Shown: positions 14,941 through 23,739 of the stretch, one piece after another
Layout: every line of letters starts with the position of its first letter
How positions within the stretch are numbered: position 1 is the stretch's first letter
DNA from: an uncultured Bacteroidia bacterium
GTDB taxonomy: Bacteria; Bacteroidota; Bacteroidia; Bacteroidales; F082
Length of the DNA: 60,014 nucleotides
NCBI GenBank assembly: GCA_902791165.1
Contig: CADAVB010000003.1
Coordinates: 1-60,014 of the forward strand
Direction of reading: 5' to 3'
Notes under the pieces: model-generated
What the model saw: the letters and a program-made list of their open reading frames with translations, nothing else
Database searches by the model: none
What the model was told of the DNA's origin: nothing
Made by a program: the position numbers and the translations under genes

Positions 14941-16414
14941 TCTCATCCAACAATTGTGGCATAGGTTGTTGCGCTGGAAGATGCCTTATCAATTCTTCTG
15001 TATTAATTGGCTTTCTTCGCACCTCCTTCTTCCCTTTTCTATACAGGACAATTTCCGTATTAGGATACCATCCCAGTATCTTATCTTTTTCCTCATCAGA
15101 AATCTTACCTTCTACATACAAGTATTTGATTTTTTTTGTTTTCATCCATTCTGGAAAGACGACTTCATCGTCAAAATACAGCGTTAAGGAAGGTATAGAA
15201 TCCAGTTTATTCAATACGGCTGGCACTTCCTTGACCTTCATCTCCAACCCAGAATAGGACATTTGTTTTTTCACACTCTCTACAACAAGCGAATCGTCTT
15301 GCTTTTTCACCATCCATCCGATTTTTGGCGTAAGAGCATAATTCTCACGATCTTGTTCAAGTCCAAAGAAACCTCCCCATAATTCAATCATCGTTTCCAC
15401 TTTCGATCCGTCTTCTAACACTTCGATGAAGCGTACATCAGCTTTCGATATTTCATCAGGCAAGTTGGAATCGCGAGTCAAAGTCTTCAAATCGAAGCGT
15501 TTGCCGTCCTTGTCGTAAGGGAAAAACTTCACAATCCAGCCATCGATGATATTGGGCGCACCATATTTTTTCTGCGTGTGCCACTTGAACATCTTTCGCC
15601 AAAACTTAACATCCTTCTTCCCTTTCGAAGCATCGATGATTTTTTTCAGAATGGGTTGTAACTCATCAATCCACCAGGCCAAATCATAGGAACGCAACTG
15701 CATTGTCTTGTCATACACCTTTTGCCAGTCTTCGGGCGTTCCCAACAAAGTCACCTCGGGAATGCCGCAAACGGCATATACAACCACAAACTCAAAATAA
15801 GCTTTCGTTGTTTCCATCAAGGTGATTTCGGAAGCAATTTGCTCATACTGGGTCGTGGTCGAAAAGTCAGCAATCATCGTCTCGGCAATCGTCCCTTTGG
15901 TGTTTTCACGAATCTCTTCTGCAAACCGTGGAATCAGCACATCCCATTGTGCCGAATCAAGCGGCTTTTCGCTCTCTACCACCAGCGACATTTTGCCCGA
16001 GAAATCAACCATTTTGTCACGATACTTTTCTGGATTTGCATTGATATGGTGTGAAAAACCTTGGGCAATCAACATCCAAACCATATCTGGCGAAAGCACG
16101 AACGGGCGATGATTGGCGTAGGCTTCGTACATCCCGTAGAAAAAAGAATGGAAACCATAGCTAACGAGTCTTTCGGCATCTACATTAACAGATAAAACAT
16201 TGTAATCGTATGTAGTCTTCATTCTGTCCATCATGGAAAGATAAAGTTGCGCGTCCTTGAGAACCAAATCCTCGGCAATCTCATTCGTTGAACTAACAGG
16301 CAACAATTCTTTCGGTTTCGAGAGTTTTTCTATTTCAATGGTAACCTGCGCCGACACAGCAATGGAAGTGGCAAGCAACAACAGCGTCAACAGAATGCGT
16401 AAATGTCTTTTCAT
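14933..16414 (-). CDS. DUF4419 domain-containing secreted protein
   Basis: 493 residues. A signal peptide (MKRHLRILLTLLLLATSIAVSAQ) is followed by a DUF4419 region over most of the length, marked by HRPFVLSPDMVWMLIAQGFSHHIN (about residues 102-125), the ADFSTTTQYEQIASEITLMET stretch and WIVKFFPYDKDGKR. The family is found in bacteria and fungi and has no established activity. The ~60 residues at the C-terminus, including FDDEVVFPEWMKTKK, look like an added tail. It is a single-gene unit with its own promoter. Nothing in the neighbourhood hints at the substrate. Confidence 0.8.
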   Translation of the reverse strand: MKRHLRILLTLLLLATSIAVSAQVTIEIEKLSKPKELLPVSSTNEIAEDLVLKDAQLYLSMMDRMKTTYDYNVLSVNVDAERLVSYGFHSFFYGMYEAYANHRPFVLSPDMVWMLIAQGFSHHINANPEKYRDKMVDFSGKMSLVVESEKPLDSAQWDVLIPRFAEEIRENTKGTIAETMIADFSTTTQYEQIASEITLMETTKAYFEFVVVYAVCGIPEVTLLGTPEDWQKVYDKTMQLRSYDLAWWIDELQPILKKIIDASKGKKDVKFWRKMFKWHTQKKYGAPNIIDGWIVKFFPYDKDGKRFDLKTLTRDSNLPDEISKADVRFIEVLEDGSKVETMIELWGGFFGLEQDRENYALTPKIGWMVKKQDDSLVVESVKKQMSYSGLEMKVKEVPAVLNKLDSIPSLTLYFDDEVVFPEWMKTKKIKYLYVEGKISDEEKDKILGWYPNTEIVLYRKGKKEVRRKPINTEELIRHLPAQQPMPQLLDEKK

Positions 16415-16439
16415 GGCATTTATTATTTGTTTAACGCTG

Positions 16440-16447
16440 CAAATATA
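16440..16447 (-). promoter_or_regulatory. -7 box for the DUF4419 gene
   Basis: TATATTTG on the minus strand, 26 nt upstream of the ATG at 16414. Confidence 0.5.
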
Positions 16448-16501
16448 AATATAAAACGGATTTTTTACCGTCTCGAATAAAAGTTTTCGTTTAAGCGAAT
16501 T

Positions 16502-17248
16502 TTATCCCATCCGTTGCCGAACCACCTCAAAACAAACCACCCCAGTAGCCACGGAAACATTCAACGAATCAATATCCCCAGGCATGGGAATCATCAGCAG
16601 TCCGTCGAGGCGGGGGATGTAGGCGGGGCTGATGCCGTCCTCCTCAGAGCCCATCACCACACAAAGCGGGCCGATGAGGTCGGCTTGCCAGAGGCTTTCC
16701 TTGGCTTTTTCGGTGAAGCCCACCACGCGCAAGCCACTGGCTTTCAGAAAGTCGATGGCATCCTTCATATTCTCCACGCGGCATACATTAATTAATGACA
16801 ACGCTCCCGCCGAGGTCTTCATCGCATCGCCGTTGATGAGGGCCGAGCCGTGGTTGGGAATGACGATGGCATCCACGCCGGCGGCGTAGGCGGTTCGGGC
16901 GATGGCGCCGAAGTTGCGCACGTCGGTCACGCGATCGAGCATGAGGATGAAGGGGTCGCGGCCATCCTCGAAGACGGCAGAAACCACGTTTTCCAACGGC
17001 TGGTATTCAATCGGGCAGATGAACGCCACCACGCCTTGGTGGTTCTTGCGCGTCAGGCGGTTCATCTTCTCGATGGGCACGAATTGCACCGGCACACCGT
17101 TCTTGCGGCAGGTGTTGGCAATCTCCGAAATCTCGGGCGAGCGCGTACCGCCTTGAATATAAACCTTTTCGATTTCCTTTTGAGAGCGAATCAGCTCCAA
17201 AACGGGATGAATCCCGAAAACCATATTGTTCTTGAAATTGTCTTCCAT
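16502..17248 (-). CDS. rlmB: 23S rRNA (guanosine-2'-O-)-methyltransferase RlmB
   Basis: 248 residues, the usual length. The N-terminal substrate-binding domain (GIHPVLELIRSQ, about 12-23) precedes a SPOUT/TrmH knot domain with NFGAIARTAYAAGVDAIVIP (about 111-130), VMGSEEDGISP (about 196-206) and IPMPGDIDSLNVSVATGV (about 218-235). It methylates G2251 in the peptidyl-transferase P loop of 23S rRNA with SAM. A related TrmH-family target cannot be fully excluded. Single gene, minus strand, with a -7 box right at its 5' end. Confidence 0.9.
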   Translation of the reverse strand: MEDNFKNNMVFGIHPVLELIRSQKEIEKVYIQGGTRSPEISEIANTCRKNGVPVQFVPIEKMNRLTRKNHQGVVAFICPIEYQPLENVVSAVFEDGRDPFILMLDRVTDVRNFGAIARTAYAAGVDAIVIPNHGSALINGDAMKTSAGALSLINVCRVENMKDAIDFLKASGLRVVGFTEKAKESLWQADLIGPLCVVMGSEEDGISPAYIPRLDGLLMIPMPGDIDSLNVSVATGVVCFEVVRQRMG

Positions 17249-17264
17249 GAGGTCAAATTTGGCG

Positions 17265-17272
17265 CAAAATTA
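17265..17272 (-). promoter_or_regulatory. -7 box for rlmB
   Basis: TAATTTTG on the minus strand, 17 nt upstream of the rlmB ATG, so the 5' UTR would be very short. Confidence 0.5.
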
Positions 17273-17289
17273 GGAATAATGTTGAATTA

Positions 17290-17322
17290 TTGGAAGTTGA
17301 ATTGTTGAATTGTGTAATTTTG
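17290..17322 (+). promoter_or_regulatory. Promoter of the TonB-domain gene
   Basis: TTGG (17290-17293), a 21-nt spacer and TAATTTTG (17315-17322), 22 nt before the ATG at 17345. Confidence 0.55.
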
Positions 17323-17344
17323 CAACATCAAAAAACGATAAGCC

Positions 17345-18124
17345 ATGAAAGCATTGAAGACCATCGTCGCGCTTGCGCTCCTCTTTTTGGGACTGCAACT
17401 GAACGCACAAAACACATCCCCTGAACCCATTTCGGGCAAAACCTTGACCAAGGACTACATCACCAAAAACCTCGTCTATCCCGAAGCGGATTTGGCCAAC
17501 GGCAACAGCGGAAAAGTCGTCATCGGGCTGCACGTCGATAAGGAAGGAATTGGAAGCCAATACGTTGTGAAGTCCGCTTTCAGTGAGGCCGCAGCTCCCA
17601 TTGCACTCGATTTGGTGAAAACGATTCTTTGGAAACCCGCCTCACGCGATGGCATTCCCTGCGACAGCAAGCACGAGTTTGAAATCGACTTCAACGCCAA
17701 GAGCTACAAGCGCTATTGGAAACGCCATGAGCGCATTGTACCGCCTCTCGCGTTGGAAGCCGACACCTCGAACGCCATTTTCGAGTACAAGCAATTGGAA
17801 GAGGTGGCCAAGCCCTATTTCGCCAACGGCGGCAACATCGCCAACTACATCTACTCGAACCTAAAATTCCCCGCCGAAGCCAAGGAGCGTGAGATACAAG
17901 GCACTGTGCGACTGAGCTTTGTCGTCGAGAAAGACGGCAGCATCTCCAACATCGTCGTCGTCAATTCGGTGGGCGGCGGTTGCGACAACGAAGCCATCCG
18001 CCTGATGCAAGAAACAGTGTGGATTCCTGCCGAAAGCCATGGAAAATACGTGCGCAGTAGCAATATGCAAGACATCACCTTCAGTATCGGAAGCCGCAAT
18101 TTCCAGGATGGGAATAGTTATTAG
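17345..18124 (+). CDS. Periplasmic protein with two TonB C-terminal-like domains
   Basis: 259 residues. It begins with a cleavable-looking signal peptide (MKALKTIVALALLFLGLQLNAQ) instead of the uncleaved N-terminal anchor of a classical TonB. Two TonB_C-like units follow. One is at about 38-115 (GKVVIGLHVDKEGIGSQYVV). The other is at about 160-245 (GTVRLSFVVEKDGSISNIVV, GGGCDNEAIRLM). Lacking an inner-membrane anchor and a Pro-rich spacer, it probably does not transduce energy and may bind receptors or envelope partners. The alternative is a stand-alone domain of unknown role, as is common in Bacteroidota. Its stop runs directly into the purine-rich repeat array. Confidence 0.8.
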   Translation: MKALKTIVALALLFLGLQLNAQNTSPEPISGKTLTKDYITKNLVYPEADLANGNSGKVVIGLHVDKEGIGSQYVVKSAFSEAAAPIALDLVKTILWKPASRDGIPCDSKHEFEIDFNAKSYKRYWKRHERIVPPLALEADTSNAIFEYKQLEEVAKPYFANGGNIANYIYSNLKFPAEAKEREIQGTVRLSFVVEKDGSISNIVVVNSVGGGCDNEAIRLMQETVWIPAESHGKYVRSSNMQDITFSIGSRNFQDGNSY

Positions 18125-18210
18125 TGTGGAGTTAGGAGTGTGGAGTGTGGAGTGTGGAGTGTGGAGTTAGGAGTAGGGACGCAACGCTTGCGTCCGAAAT
18201 CTTGAAATGC
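18125..18210 (+). repeat. Composite intergenic element: purine-rich array plus palindrome (copy 1)
   Basis: Directly after the stop codon come five or more copies of a GTGTGGAGT-type word and GGAGTTAGGAGTAG variants (18125-18175). A hairpin follows, GGACGCAA (18177-18184), loop CGC, TTGCGTCC (18188-18195), and then GAAATCTTGAAAT. The same order and the same words occur upstream of the TlpA-like gene (42109-42198, minus strand). The rest of the 18125-18311 gap is an AT-rich leader of the DUF3078 gene. Confidence 0.8.
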
Positions 18211-18311
18211 GAAGCATTGACTAACGTCGAATCTTCGATTTCAACGAAGTTAAATCCTGAAATCTTGAAATTCTGAAATTATAAATCATTAAATACCAAA
18301 TTATTACAAAA

Positions 18312-19226
18312 ATGAAAAAAGTTTTATTATCAGTTCTGGCTCTTACGTTAGCCATCGTTTCATTCGCTCAAGACGAGCAACCCCAAGGCTGGTCACACAA
18401 AGGCAATTTCGGCCTGAATTTCGGCCAAAGCTCCTACACCAACTGGGCCGCTGGCGGACAGAATGCCATCAGCGGACAAGGCATCTTCAACTACGGTATT
18501 TTTTACCTGAACGGCAACTTCAAGTGGGACAACACCCTGAACGCCGCCCTCGGCTACAGCATTTACGACTTCAAGAAGAAGCCCGTAAAGATTGACGACC
18601 GCATCGAGTTCACCTCGTTGGCCGGCCTGAAAGCCACCGAGCACCTCAACTACAGCGCTGAATTGGCTTTCCGCTCGCAGTTTGCCAAGGGCTACAAGTA
18701 CGACGAAGACTCGACGCAGTACATCTCCAAGTTCCTCGCGCCTGCCTACATCAGCTTGGGTCTTGGTATCGAGTGGGTGCCCAACAAGCACTTCTCGCTC
18801 TACTTCTCGCCCGTCACGGGTCGCGTCACCATCGTCAATGACGACTATCTGGCTTCCATCGGTGCTTTCGGAGTGAACGCTCTTGATGCCAACGACACCA
18901 CCGTACACGCCAAAAACTCGAAAGTGCGCTTCGAGTTCGGTGCCCGCGCCGTGGCCAAGTTCCAATACCCCATCGCCGAGAACATCGACTTCAACTCGAA
19001 ACTCGAGCTGTTCTCCAACTACCTCAACCACCCCGAGCGCATCGACGTGGACTGGCAGAACATGTTTGTGTTGAAAGTGAACGACTGGCTCAACTGCAAC
19101 CTCGCCACGCACCTCATCTACGACTACGACATTCCCTTCTACGACGAGGCCGGAGCGAGAATCGAAGGCTCCAAGGTGCAGTTTAAGGAGGTTTTGGCGA
19201 TTGGCTTCATGATCAATCTGAAATAA
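18312..19226 (+). CDS. DUF3078 domain-containing outer-membrane-like protein
   Basis: 304 residues with a signal peptide (first ~20 residues, ending FAQ). The mature part is rich in alternating strands with aromatic ends (SHKGNFGLNFGQSSYTNWAAGG, NYGIFYLNGNFKWDNTL), as in DUF3078, a Bacteroidota family predicted to form a beta-barrel. It ends in IGFMINLK, and a final aromatic/hydrophobic strand fits outer-membrane insertion. No function is established. It is followed 2 nt later by a phosphoesterase gene, so the two are co-transcribed. Confidence 0.85.
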   Translation: MKKVLLSVLALTLAIVSFAQDEQPQGWSHKGNFGLNFGQSSYTNWAAGGQNAISGQGIFNYGIFYLNGNFKWDNTLNAALGYSIYDFKKKPVKIDDRIEFTSLAGLKATEHLNYSAELAFRSQFAKGYKYDEDSTQYISKFLAPAYISLGLGIEWVPNKHFSLYFSPVTGRVTIVNDDYLASIGAFGVNALDANDTTVHAKNSKVRFEFGARAVAKFQYPIAENIDFNSKLELFSNYLNHPERIDVDWQNMFVLKVNDWLNCNLATHLIYDYDIPFYDEAGARIEGSKVQFKEVLAIGFMINLK

Positions 19227-19228
19227 TC

Positions 19229-19732
19229 ATGCTGAAAATCGGCATTTTGTCGGACACCCATTGCACCCTCGTGCCACAGCTTTTCAATTTCTTCAAGGAC
19301 GTTGATGAGTTGTGGCACGCGGGCGATTTGGGCAATATTGAAACCGCAGAAGCCTTGGCCAATTTCAAGCCTTTGCGTGCTGTTCATGGCAACATCGACG
19401 ACCATATCGTGCGCCTGCAATACCCCGAAGACCTGTTTTTCCATGTCGAGGACGTGAACGTCTATATGACCCACATCGGCGGCTATCCCGGCCACTACAT
19501 GCCCGAAGTGAAGCACATCCTGGAAGATAAAAAGCCCGACCTTTACGTTTGCGGCCACTCGCATATATTAAAGGTGATGTACGACAAAAAGTTGAACCTG
19601 CTTCACGTCAATCCGGGCGCGGCGGGCAACAGCGGCTTCCACAAGCAAATCACTTTCATACGGATGGCCATCGACGGGAAGCAGTTCAAAGACATGGAGA
19701 TCTTCGAGCTTGACCGACACCGCGCCATCTGA
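19229..19732 (+). CDS. YfcE-like metallophosphoesterase
   Basis: 167 residues, a single calcineurin-like domain. Metal-binding motifs in order are GILSDTH (5-11), HAGDLG (about 30-35), GNIDD (about 54-58), a His in THIGGYPGH (about 78-86) and CGHSH (about 108-112). YfcE-type enzymes hydrolyse phosphodiesters with Mn. The natural substrate is generally unknown. It starts 2 nt after the DUF3078 stop (TAATCATG), so it depends on that transcript. Cytoplasmic, with no signal peptide. Confidence 0.88.
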   Translation: MLKIGILSDTHCTLVPQLFNFFKDVDELWHAGDLGNIETAEALANFKPLRAVHGNIDDHIVRLQYPEDLFFHVEDVNVYMTHIGGYPGHYMPEVKHILEDKKPDLYVCGHSHILKVMYDKKLNLLHVNPGAAGNSGFHKQITFIRMAIDGKQFKDMEIFELDRHRAI

Positions 19733-19738
19733 AACAAC

Positions 19739-19772
19739 AAAGCCGACCCCGAAATGGAGCCGGCTTTTTTCT
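19739..19772 (+). terminator. Rho-independent terminator
   Basis: AAAGCCG (19739-19745) pairs with CGGCTTT (19761-19767), with partial pairing inside (CCCC/GG), and is followed by TTTTTTC. It ends the DUF3078-phosphoesterase unit. Confidence 0.75.
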
Positions 19773-19786
19773 TTCCTTTCGCTATT

Positions 19787-20275
19787 TTAACGAATGCGGT
19801 CGGTGGAACGCACCTTTTTGATGTCTTTCTTCAAGCCCATGGCCGCGGCAATCGTCAGTAGCAGGGCAGCCAAAGGCAGGAACACGCCGATTTTGTAAAC
19901 CGGATCGGCATTGACGGGTTGTCCGATGATGCGGATGTAGTAGCCAAACATAACGGCAATCCAAGCCACGATGACGATGATGTTGATACGAGCCGTTTTG
20001 TGAAGCTTCACAAATTGCGACAATTTCACCGCACGGAACAATCCCATGGCGAGATAGCCGCTCAAGAGAATGGAGGTAACCGCCAAAATCAGCACCGGCA
20101 AACTGAAAGTCTTCTGCCATGGCACTTCGGCTCCAGGAGTTTGCGTTTCGATTCCGAAAACATTGAAAACCAGAATATTTTGCTCACCGTGATATTCCGC
20201 TAACGGCAAGAAGAACAGCAGCGCAAACAGCAGCGCCGACAGGAAAAAGAAGATGGATTGCAATCTTTGTGACAT
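19787..20275 (-). CDS. DUF4293 integral membrane protein
   Basis: 162 residues with four predicted membrane helices, at about 6-24 (IFFFLSALLFALLFFLPLA), 54-78, 95-115 and 128-148. The first loop contains LVFNVFGIETQTPGAE. This matches the DUF4293 family, which is small and confined to Bacteroidota. The activity is unknown. In this window it lies next to rho and is divergent from it, a proximity that may be useful for tracking synteny. Its own -7 box is at 20296. Confidence 0.85.
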   Translation of the reverse strand: MSQRLQSIFFFLSALLFALLFFLPLAEYHGEQNILVFNVFGIETQTPGAEVPWQKTFSLPVLILAVTSILLSGYLAMGLFRAVKLSQFVKLHKTARINIIVIVAWIAVMFGYYIRIIGQPVNADPVYKIGVFLPLAALLLTIAAAMGLKKDIKKVRSTDRIR

Positions 20276-20295
20276 AACGCAAAATTTTTAGGCCG

Positions 20296-20303
20296 CAAAG
20301 TTA
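20296..20303 (-). promoter_or_regulatory. -7 box for the DUF4293 gene
   Basis: TAACTTTG on the minus strand, 21 nt upstream of the ATG at 20275. Confidence 0.55.
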
Positions 20304-20352
20304 CGATTTTAGGTCCAAAACCAGACAAAAACGAAAAAAAAATCTGCAATTG

Positions 20353-20383
20353 TTTGGAGATATAGTTTTTTTGCCTACCTTTG
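20353..20383 (+). promoter_or_regulatory. rho promoter
   Basis: TTTG (20353-20356), a 19-nt spacer and TACCTTTG (20376-20383). This is one of the best consensus promoters in the window. The leader to the rho ATG at 20492 is about 100 nt. Confidence 0.7.
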
Positions 20384-20491
20384 CCGCACTTTTACAGAAT
20401 GAAAAGCCAACCGCATCGCTGTAAAGGTCAATCCAAAGAAATCATTATCACACGATTTATATTCCTTCGGGAATGCACTAATCCACTTTTT

Positions 20492-22342
20492 ATGTACAAC
20501 ATTTTTGAACTTAACGAGAAGTCATTGGACGACCTCAAAATGATTGCAACTGAAACAGGTATCGACGATGAAAACCTCGATCGCACCCAGTTGATTTACG
20601 AGATTTTAGACCATCAAGTTGATCATCCCGACATTAAAAAAAACCAGGGCAACTTGAAAAACAAGAAACAAAAAGTGCAAAAAAACGAAGTTACAGCACA
20701 ACCCGCCCCTGAAAAGAAGGCAATAAAAAAGGAAAAGGTTACACCTGCTCCCAAACCTGTGGTTGAGCCCACGGTTGAACCCGTTTCCGAACCCATTGAA
20801 ACGAGTGATGAACCCAACAAGCGCAACAAACGTCCTCGCATCAGCAAGAACAAGGAAAATGAACCCATCTCACAATCGGAGAACCCTTTCGTTGAGCCTG
20901 TTGTCGCCCCTGTGGAAATGAAAACCCAAACCACAGACGTCCCTGAACCTTTCGTTGAGAAGAATCCTACGGATTATATAAAGAAGGAAAACGAGGAGCA
21001 GTCTTCCTCGTCAGAGAAAGCTGAACGTTTCAAGCAAAAACGCAAGCAACGCAACGAAAACGCTATTCCAGAAGCCGCTCCCATAGTCACGGAAACACCA
21101 ATGGAACAAGTTGAAACCATTGCCGAGACCAGCCCAGAACAAGCTCAACGCCGCGTTCCAAATAAAGAAAAACAAGACATGGAAAAGAGCGAAAAGGTTG
21201 TTCGCGACGAGTTGTTGGGGCAGTTCGACAGCACTGTGCGTGCCGAAGGCGTACTTGAAATTATGCCAGAAGGCTTTGGGTTCCTGCGTTCGTCAGACTA
21301 TAACTACCTCTCCTCGCCCGACGACATCTACGTGTCGCAGTCGCAAATCAAGCTGATGGGACTCAAGACGGGCGACACCATCAGCGGTGTCATCCGCCCG
21401 CCCAAGGCCGGCGAGAAATTCTTCCCTTTAGTGAAAGTCGATTTCATCAACGGACGGGTTCCGAGCGAGGTGCGCGACCGCATCCCGTTCGACTTCCTCA
21501 CGCCTTTGTTCCCCAACGAGAAATTCAACATCACGGGACACCAAGGCTGCACCATCTCCACCCGCATCATGGACCTCTTCGCGCCCATCGGAAAAGGCCA
21601 ACGCGGCTTGATTGTAGCCCAACCCAAAACGGGTAAAACTGTGCTGCTCAAGGAAGTAGCTAACGCCATCGCTGCCAACCATCCCGAGGCTTACCTCATC
21701 GTGCTGCTCATCGACGAGCGTCCCGAGGAAGTTACCGACATGCAGCGCAGCGTCAATGCCGAGGTCATCGCCTCCACATTCGACGAGCCAGCCTCGAAAC
21801 ACGTGCAGATTGCCAACATCGTCCTCGAAAAGGCCAAGCGCCTCACCGAATGTGGCCACGATGTGGTGATTTTGCTCGACTCCATCACCCGTTTGGCCCG
21901 CGCCTACAACACCGTTTCGCCCGCCTCGGGCAAGGTGCTCACCGGCGGCGTGGAAGCCAACGCCCTGCAAAAGCCGAAACGCTTCTTCGGTGCTGCCCGT
22001 AAAATCGAAAACGGTGGCTCGCTGACCATTTTGGCCACGGCCCTCATTGACACGGGTTCAAAAATGGACGAAGTGATTTTCGAAGAGTTCAAGGGTACCG
22101 GCAACATGGAGCTTCAACTCGACCGCCGTCTGTCGAACAAGCGCATCTTCCCGTCCATCGACATTGTGGCTTCGGGAACGCGCCGCGACGACCTCCTTGT
22201 GGACGAAGTTACCCTTGCCCGCGTGTGGGCCTTGCGCAACCACTTCTCCGACATGACTCCCGTCGAAGCGATGGAATTTCTGAAATCAAGGGTGGCCAAG
22301 ACCATCAACAACGAGGAGTTCTTGATGAGCCTCGACAAGTAA
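20492..22342 (+). CDS. rho: Transcription termination factor Rho
   Basis: 616 residues from the ATG at 20492. In-frame upstream codons start at a TTG inside the promoter and are rejected. An N-terminal Rho_N-like helical part ([19 protein letters not shown]) is followed by a low-complexity insertion at about 50-235, rich in Lys, Glu, Pro and Gln, which makes the protein far longer than E. coli Rho (419). Next come the cold-shock RNA-binding domain ([16 protein letters not shown], about 248-263) and the hexameric helicase with Walker [11 protein letters not shown] (about 376-385), a Walker B at about [14 protein letters not shown] and the Q-loop/R-loop region near the end. It terminates transcripts at C-rich, ribosome-free RNA. 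Single gene with a consensus promoter and a 100-nt leader that may allow autoregulation. Confidence 0.96.
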   Translation: MYNIFELNEKSLDDLKMIATETGIDDENLDRTQLIYEILDHQVDHPDIKKNQGNLKNKKQKVQKNEVTAQPAPEKKAIKKEKVTPAPKPVVEPTVEPVSEPIETSDEPNKRNKRPRISKNKENEPISQSENPFVEPVVAPVEMKTQTTDVPEPFVEKNPTDYIKKENEEQSSSSEKAERFKQKRKQRNENAIPEAAPIVTETPMEQVETIAETSPEQAQRRVPNKEKQDMEKSEKVVRDELLGQFDSTVRAEGVLEIMPEGFGFLRSSDYNYLSSPDDIYVSQSQIKLMGLKTGDTISGVIRPPKAGEKFFPLVKVDFINGRVPSEVRDRIPFDFLTPLFPNEKFNITGHQGCTISTRIMDLFAPIGKGQRGLIVAQPKTGKTVLLKEVANAIAANHPEAYLIVLLIDERPEEVTDMQRSVNAEVIASTFDEPASKHVQIANIVLEKAKRLTECGHDVVILLDSITRLARAYNTVSPASGKVLTGGVEANALQKPKRFFGAARKIENGGSLTILATALIDTGSKMDEVIFEEFKGTGNMELQLDRRLSNKRIFPSIDIVASGTRRDDLLVDEVTLARVWALRNHFSDMTPVEAMEFLKSRVAKTINNEEFLMSLDK

Positions 22343-22344
22343 AG

Positions 22345-23700
22345 TCAAGCATACAGCGACTTCAAGTCGTCGGTCGTCAGGCCGTTGAAGTCGCCCGAAC
22401 TCATAAAAGCGCCAGCGACGTTGCGTCGTTGGCCTTTTTGTAATAGTTCGACAAGTTCGGCCTTGTTGTGAACAACTTTCAAATCCTCGCGACCAAAGCC
22501 TTCAACGATGCGCGAATCGGGCATCAACTCCAATTTCTTGATGGCCACAGCGTGCGGGTCGTAAAACACAATGGCGGTGTCAGCCAAATTCAAGGCATCG
22601 CGGTAATGGTCGATGAAGACCTCACTAAGGCTGCTGTAAGTATGTAGTTCAAACACTGCAATCAAATGTTTTTCAGCAAATTGCTCGCGCAAAGCCTTCA
22701 CACTTGCACCCACTTTTGAGGGCGCGTGGGCGAAGTCGCGGAAGATGAAGTTGTCGCCATTATCGAACAAGAGTTCCAAACGCCGAGCCGCACCTTTGAA
22801 TGAAGCAATGGCATCGTAAAACTGCTCGTCCGTCACGCCCAACTGCTTGCAAACCAACCGCGCCGCGTTGAGGTTCTTCATGTTGTGGCTACCGAAAACG
22901 CCCACTTCCCTCCTACTACCGTCGGACAAAAGCAAAGTCGTTTTAATTCCCTCGCTTTCAAAAGGATGCACTCCGTAGCCAAAGATTTGGCATTGCGCAC
23001 CTTGGGCGGTTTTCTCGGCTTCCACATCAGTTTGGTCGTAAATCAGGCAGCCGCCTTGTTCGATGGTGCGGACAAAAATGCGGAACTGTTCCAAATAGTT
23101 GTCGAAAGTCGGAAACACATTGACATGATCCCAACCGATGCCGCTAATCACCGCAATATGAGGGTGATAGTGATGAAACTTCGGAACACGGTCGATGGGC
23201 GAAGTGAGGTATTCGTCGCCTTCCATCACCATATATTTCGCCGTCTCGCTGAGGCGCACCATCACGTCGAAACCTTCCAATTGCGCCCCGACCATGAAAT
23301 CGCTCTCGATGCCGACTTGTTTCAGCACATGCAGAATCATGGAAGTGATGGTCGTCTTGCCGTGGCTGCCCCCGATGACGATGCGCGTCTTGTCGCGGCT
23401 TTGCTCGTAAAGGTATTCGGGATAGGAATACACCTTCAATCCAAGTTCCTGAGCGCGAACCAGTTCCGGATTGTCGATACGGGCGTGCATACCGAGAATG
23501 ACAGCATCATACGACTTGTCTAACTTTTCGGGGAACCAGCCCCATTTTTCGGGGAGAATGCCCTCTTTGGCGAGGCGCGACTTGCTAGGCTCAAAAATTT
23601 CGTCATCCGAGCCAGTAACTTGATAACCCTTGCGGTGCAAGGCGATGGCGAGGTTGTGCATAGCACTGCCGCCTATAGCGATAAAATGGACTTTTTTCAT
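22345..23700 (-). CDS. mpl: UDP-MurNAc:L-Ala-gamma-D-Glu-mDAP ligase Mpl
   Basis: 451 residues, the normal length. A Mur-ligase fold with N-terminal HFIAIGGSAMHNLAIAL (3-19, UDP-binding), the ATP loop GGSHGKTTITSMI (about 108-120), a central-domain VMEGDEY, and a C-terminal domain with FELHTYSSL in place of the MurC/D equivalent. Mpl reattaches the recycled tripeptide to UDP-MurNAc, which implies a DAP-type peptidoglycan. It is read last in the run dikinase-like, YraN, Mpl on the minus strand but has its own -7 box. It ends 2 nt from the convergent rho stop. Confidence 0.92.
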   Translation of the reverse strand: MKKVHFIAIGGSAMHNLAIALHRKGYQVTGSDDEIFEPSKSRLAKEGILPEKWGWFPEKLDKSYDAVILGMHARIDNPELVRAQELGLKVYSYPEYLYEQSRDKTRIVIGGSHGKTTITSMILHVLKQVGIESDFMVGAQLEGFDVMVRLSETAKYMVMEGDEYLTSPIDRVPKFHHYHPHIAVISGIGWDHVNVFPTFDNYLEQFRIFVRTIEQGGCLIYDQTDVEAEKTAQGAQCQIFGYGVHPFESEGIKTTLLLSDGSRREVGVFGSHNMKNLNAARLVCKQLGVTDEQFYDAIASFKGAARRLELLFDNGDNFIFRDFAHAPSKVGASVKALREQFAEKHLIAVFELHTYSSLSEVFIDHYRDALNLADTAIVFYDPHAVAIKKLELMPDSRIVEGFGREDLKVVHNKAELVELLQKGQRRNVAGAFMSSGDFNGLTTDDLKSLYA

Positions 23701-23719
23701 GGATGCAGTATTATTGGTG

Positions 23720-23727
23720 CAAAAATA
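23720..23727 (-). promoter_or_regulatory. -7 box for mpl
   Basis: TATTTTTG on the minus strand, 20 nt before the ATG at 23700 and inside the 39-nt gap after yraN, so mpl can be transcribed independently. Confidence 0.5.
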
Positions 23728-23739
23728 AAGAATTTTACA

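Noticed and set aside
18125-18175. Purine-rich short repeats as a CRISPR-like array
   Set aside because: Unit of about 9 nt with no spacers; it is a simple short-word repeat.
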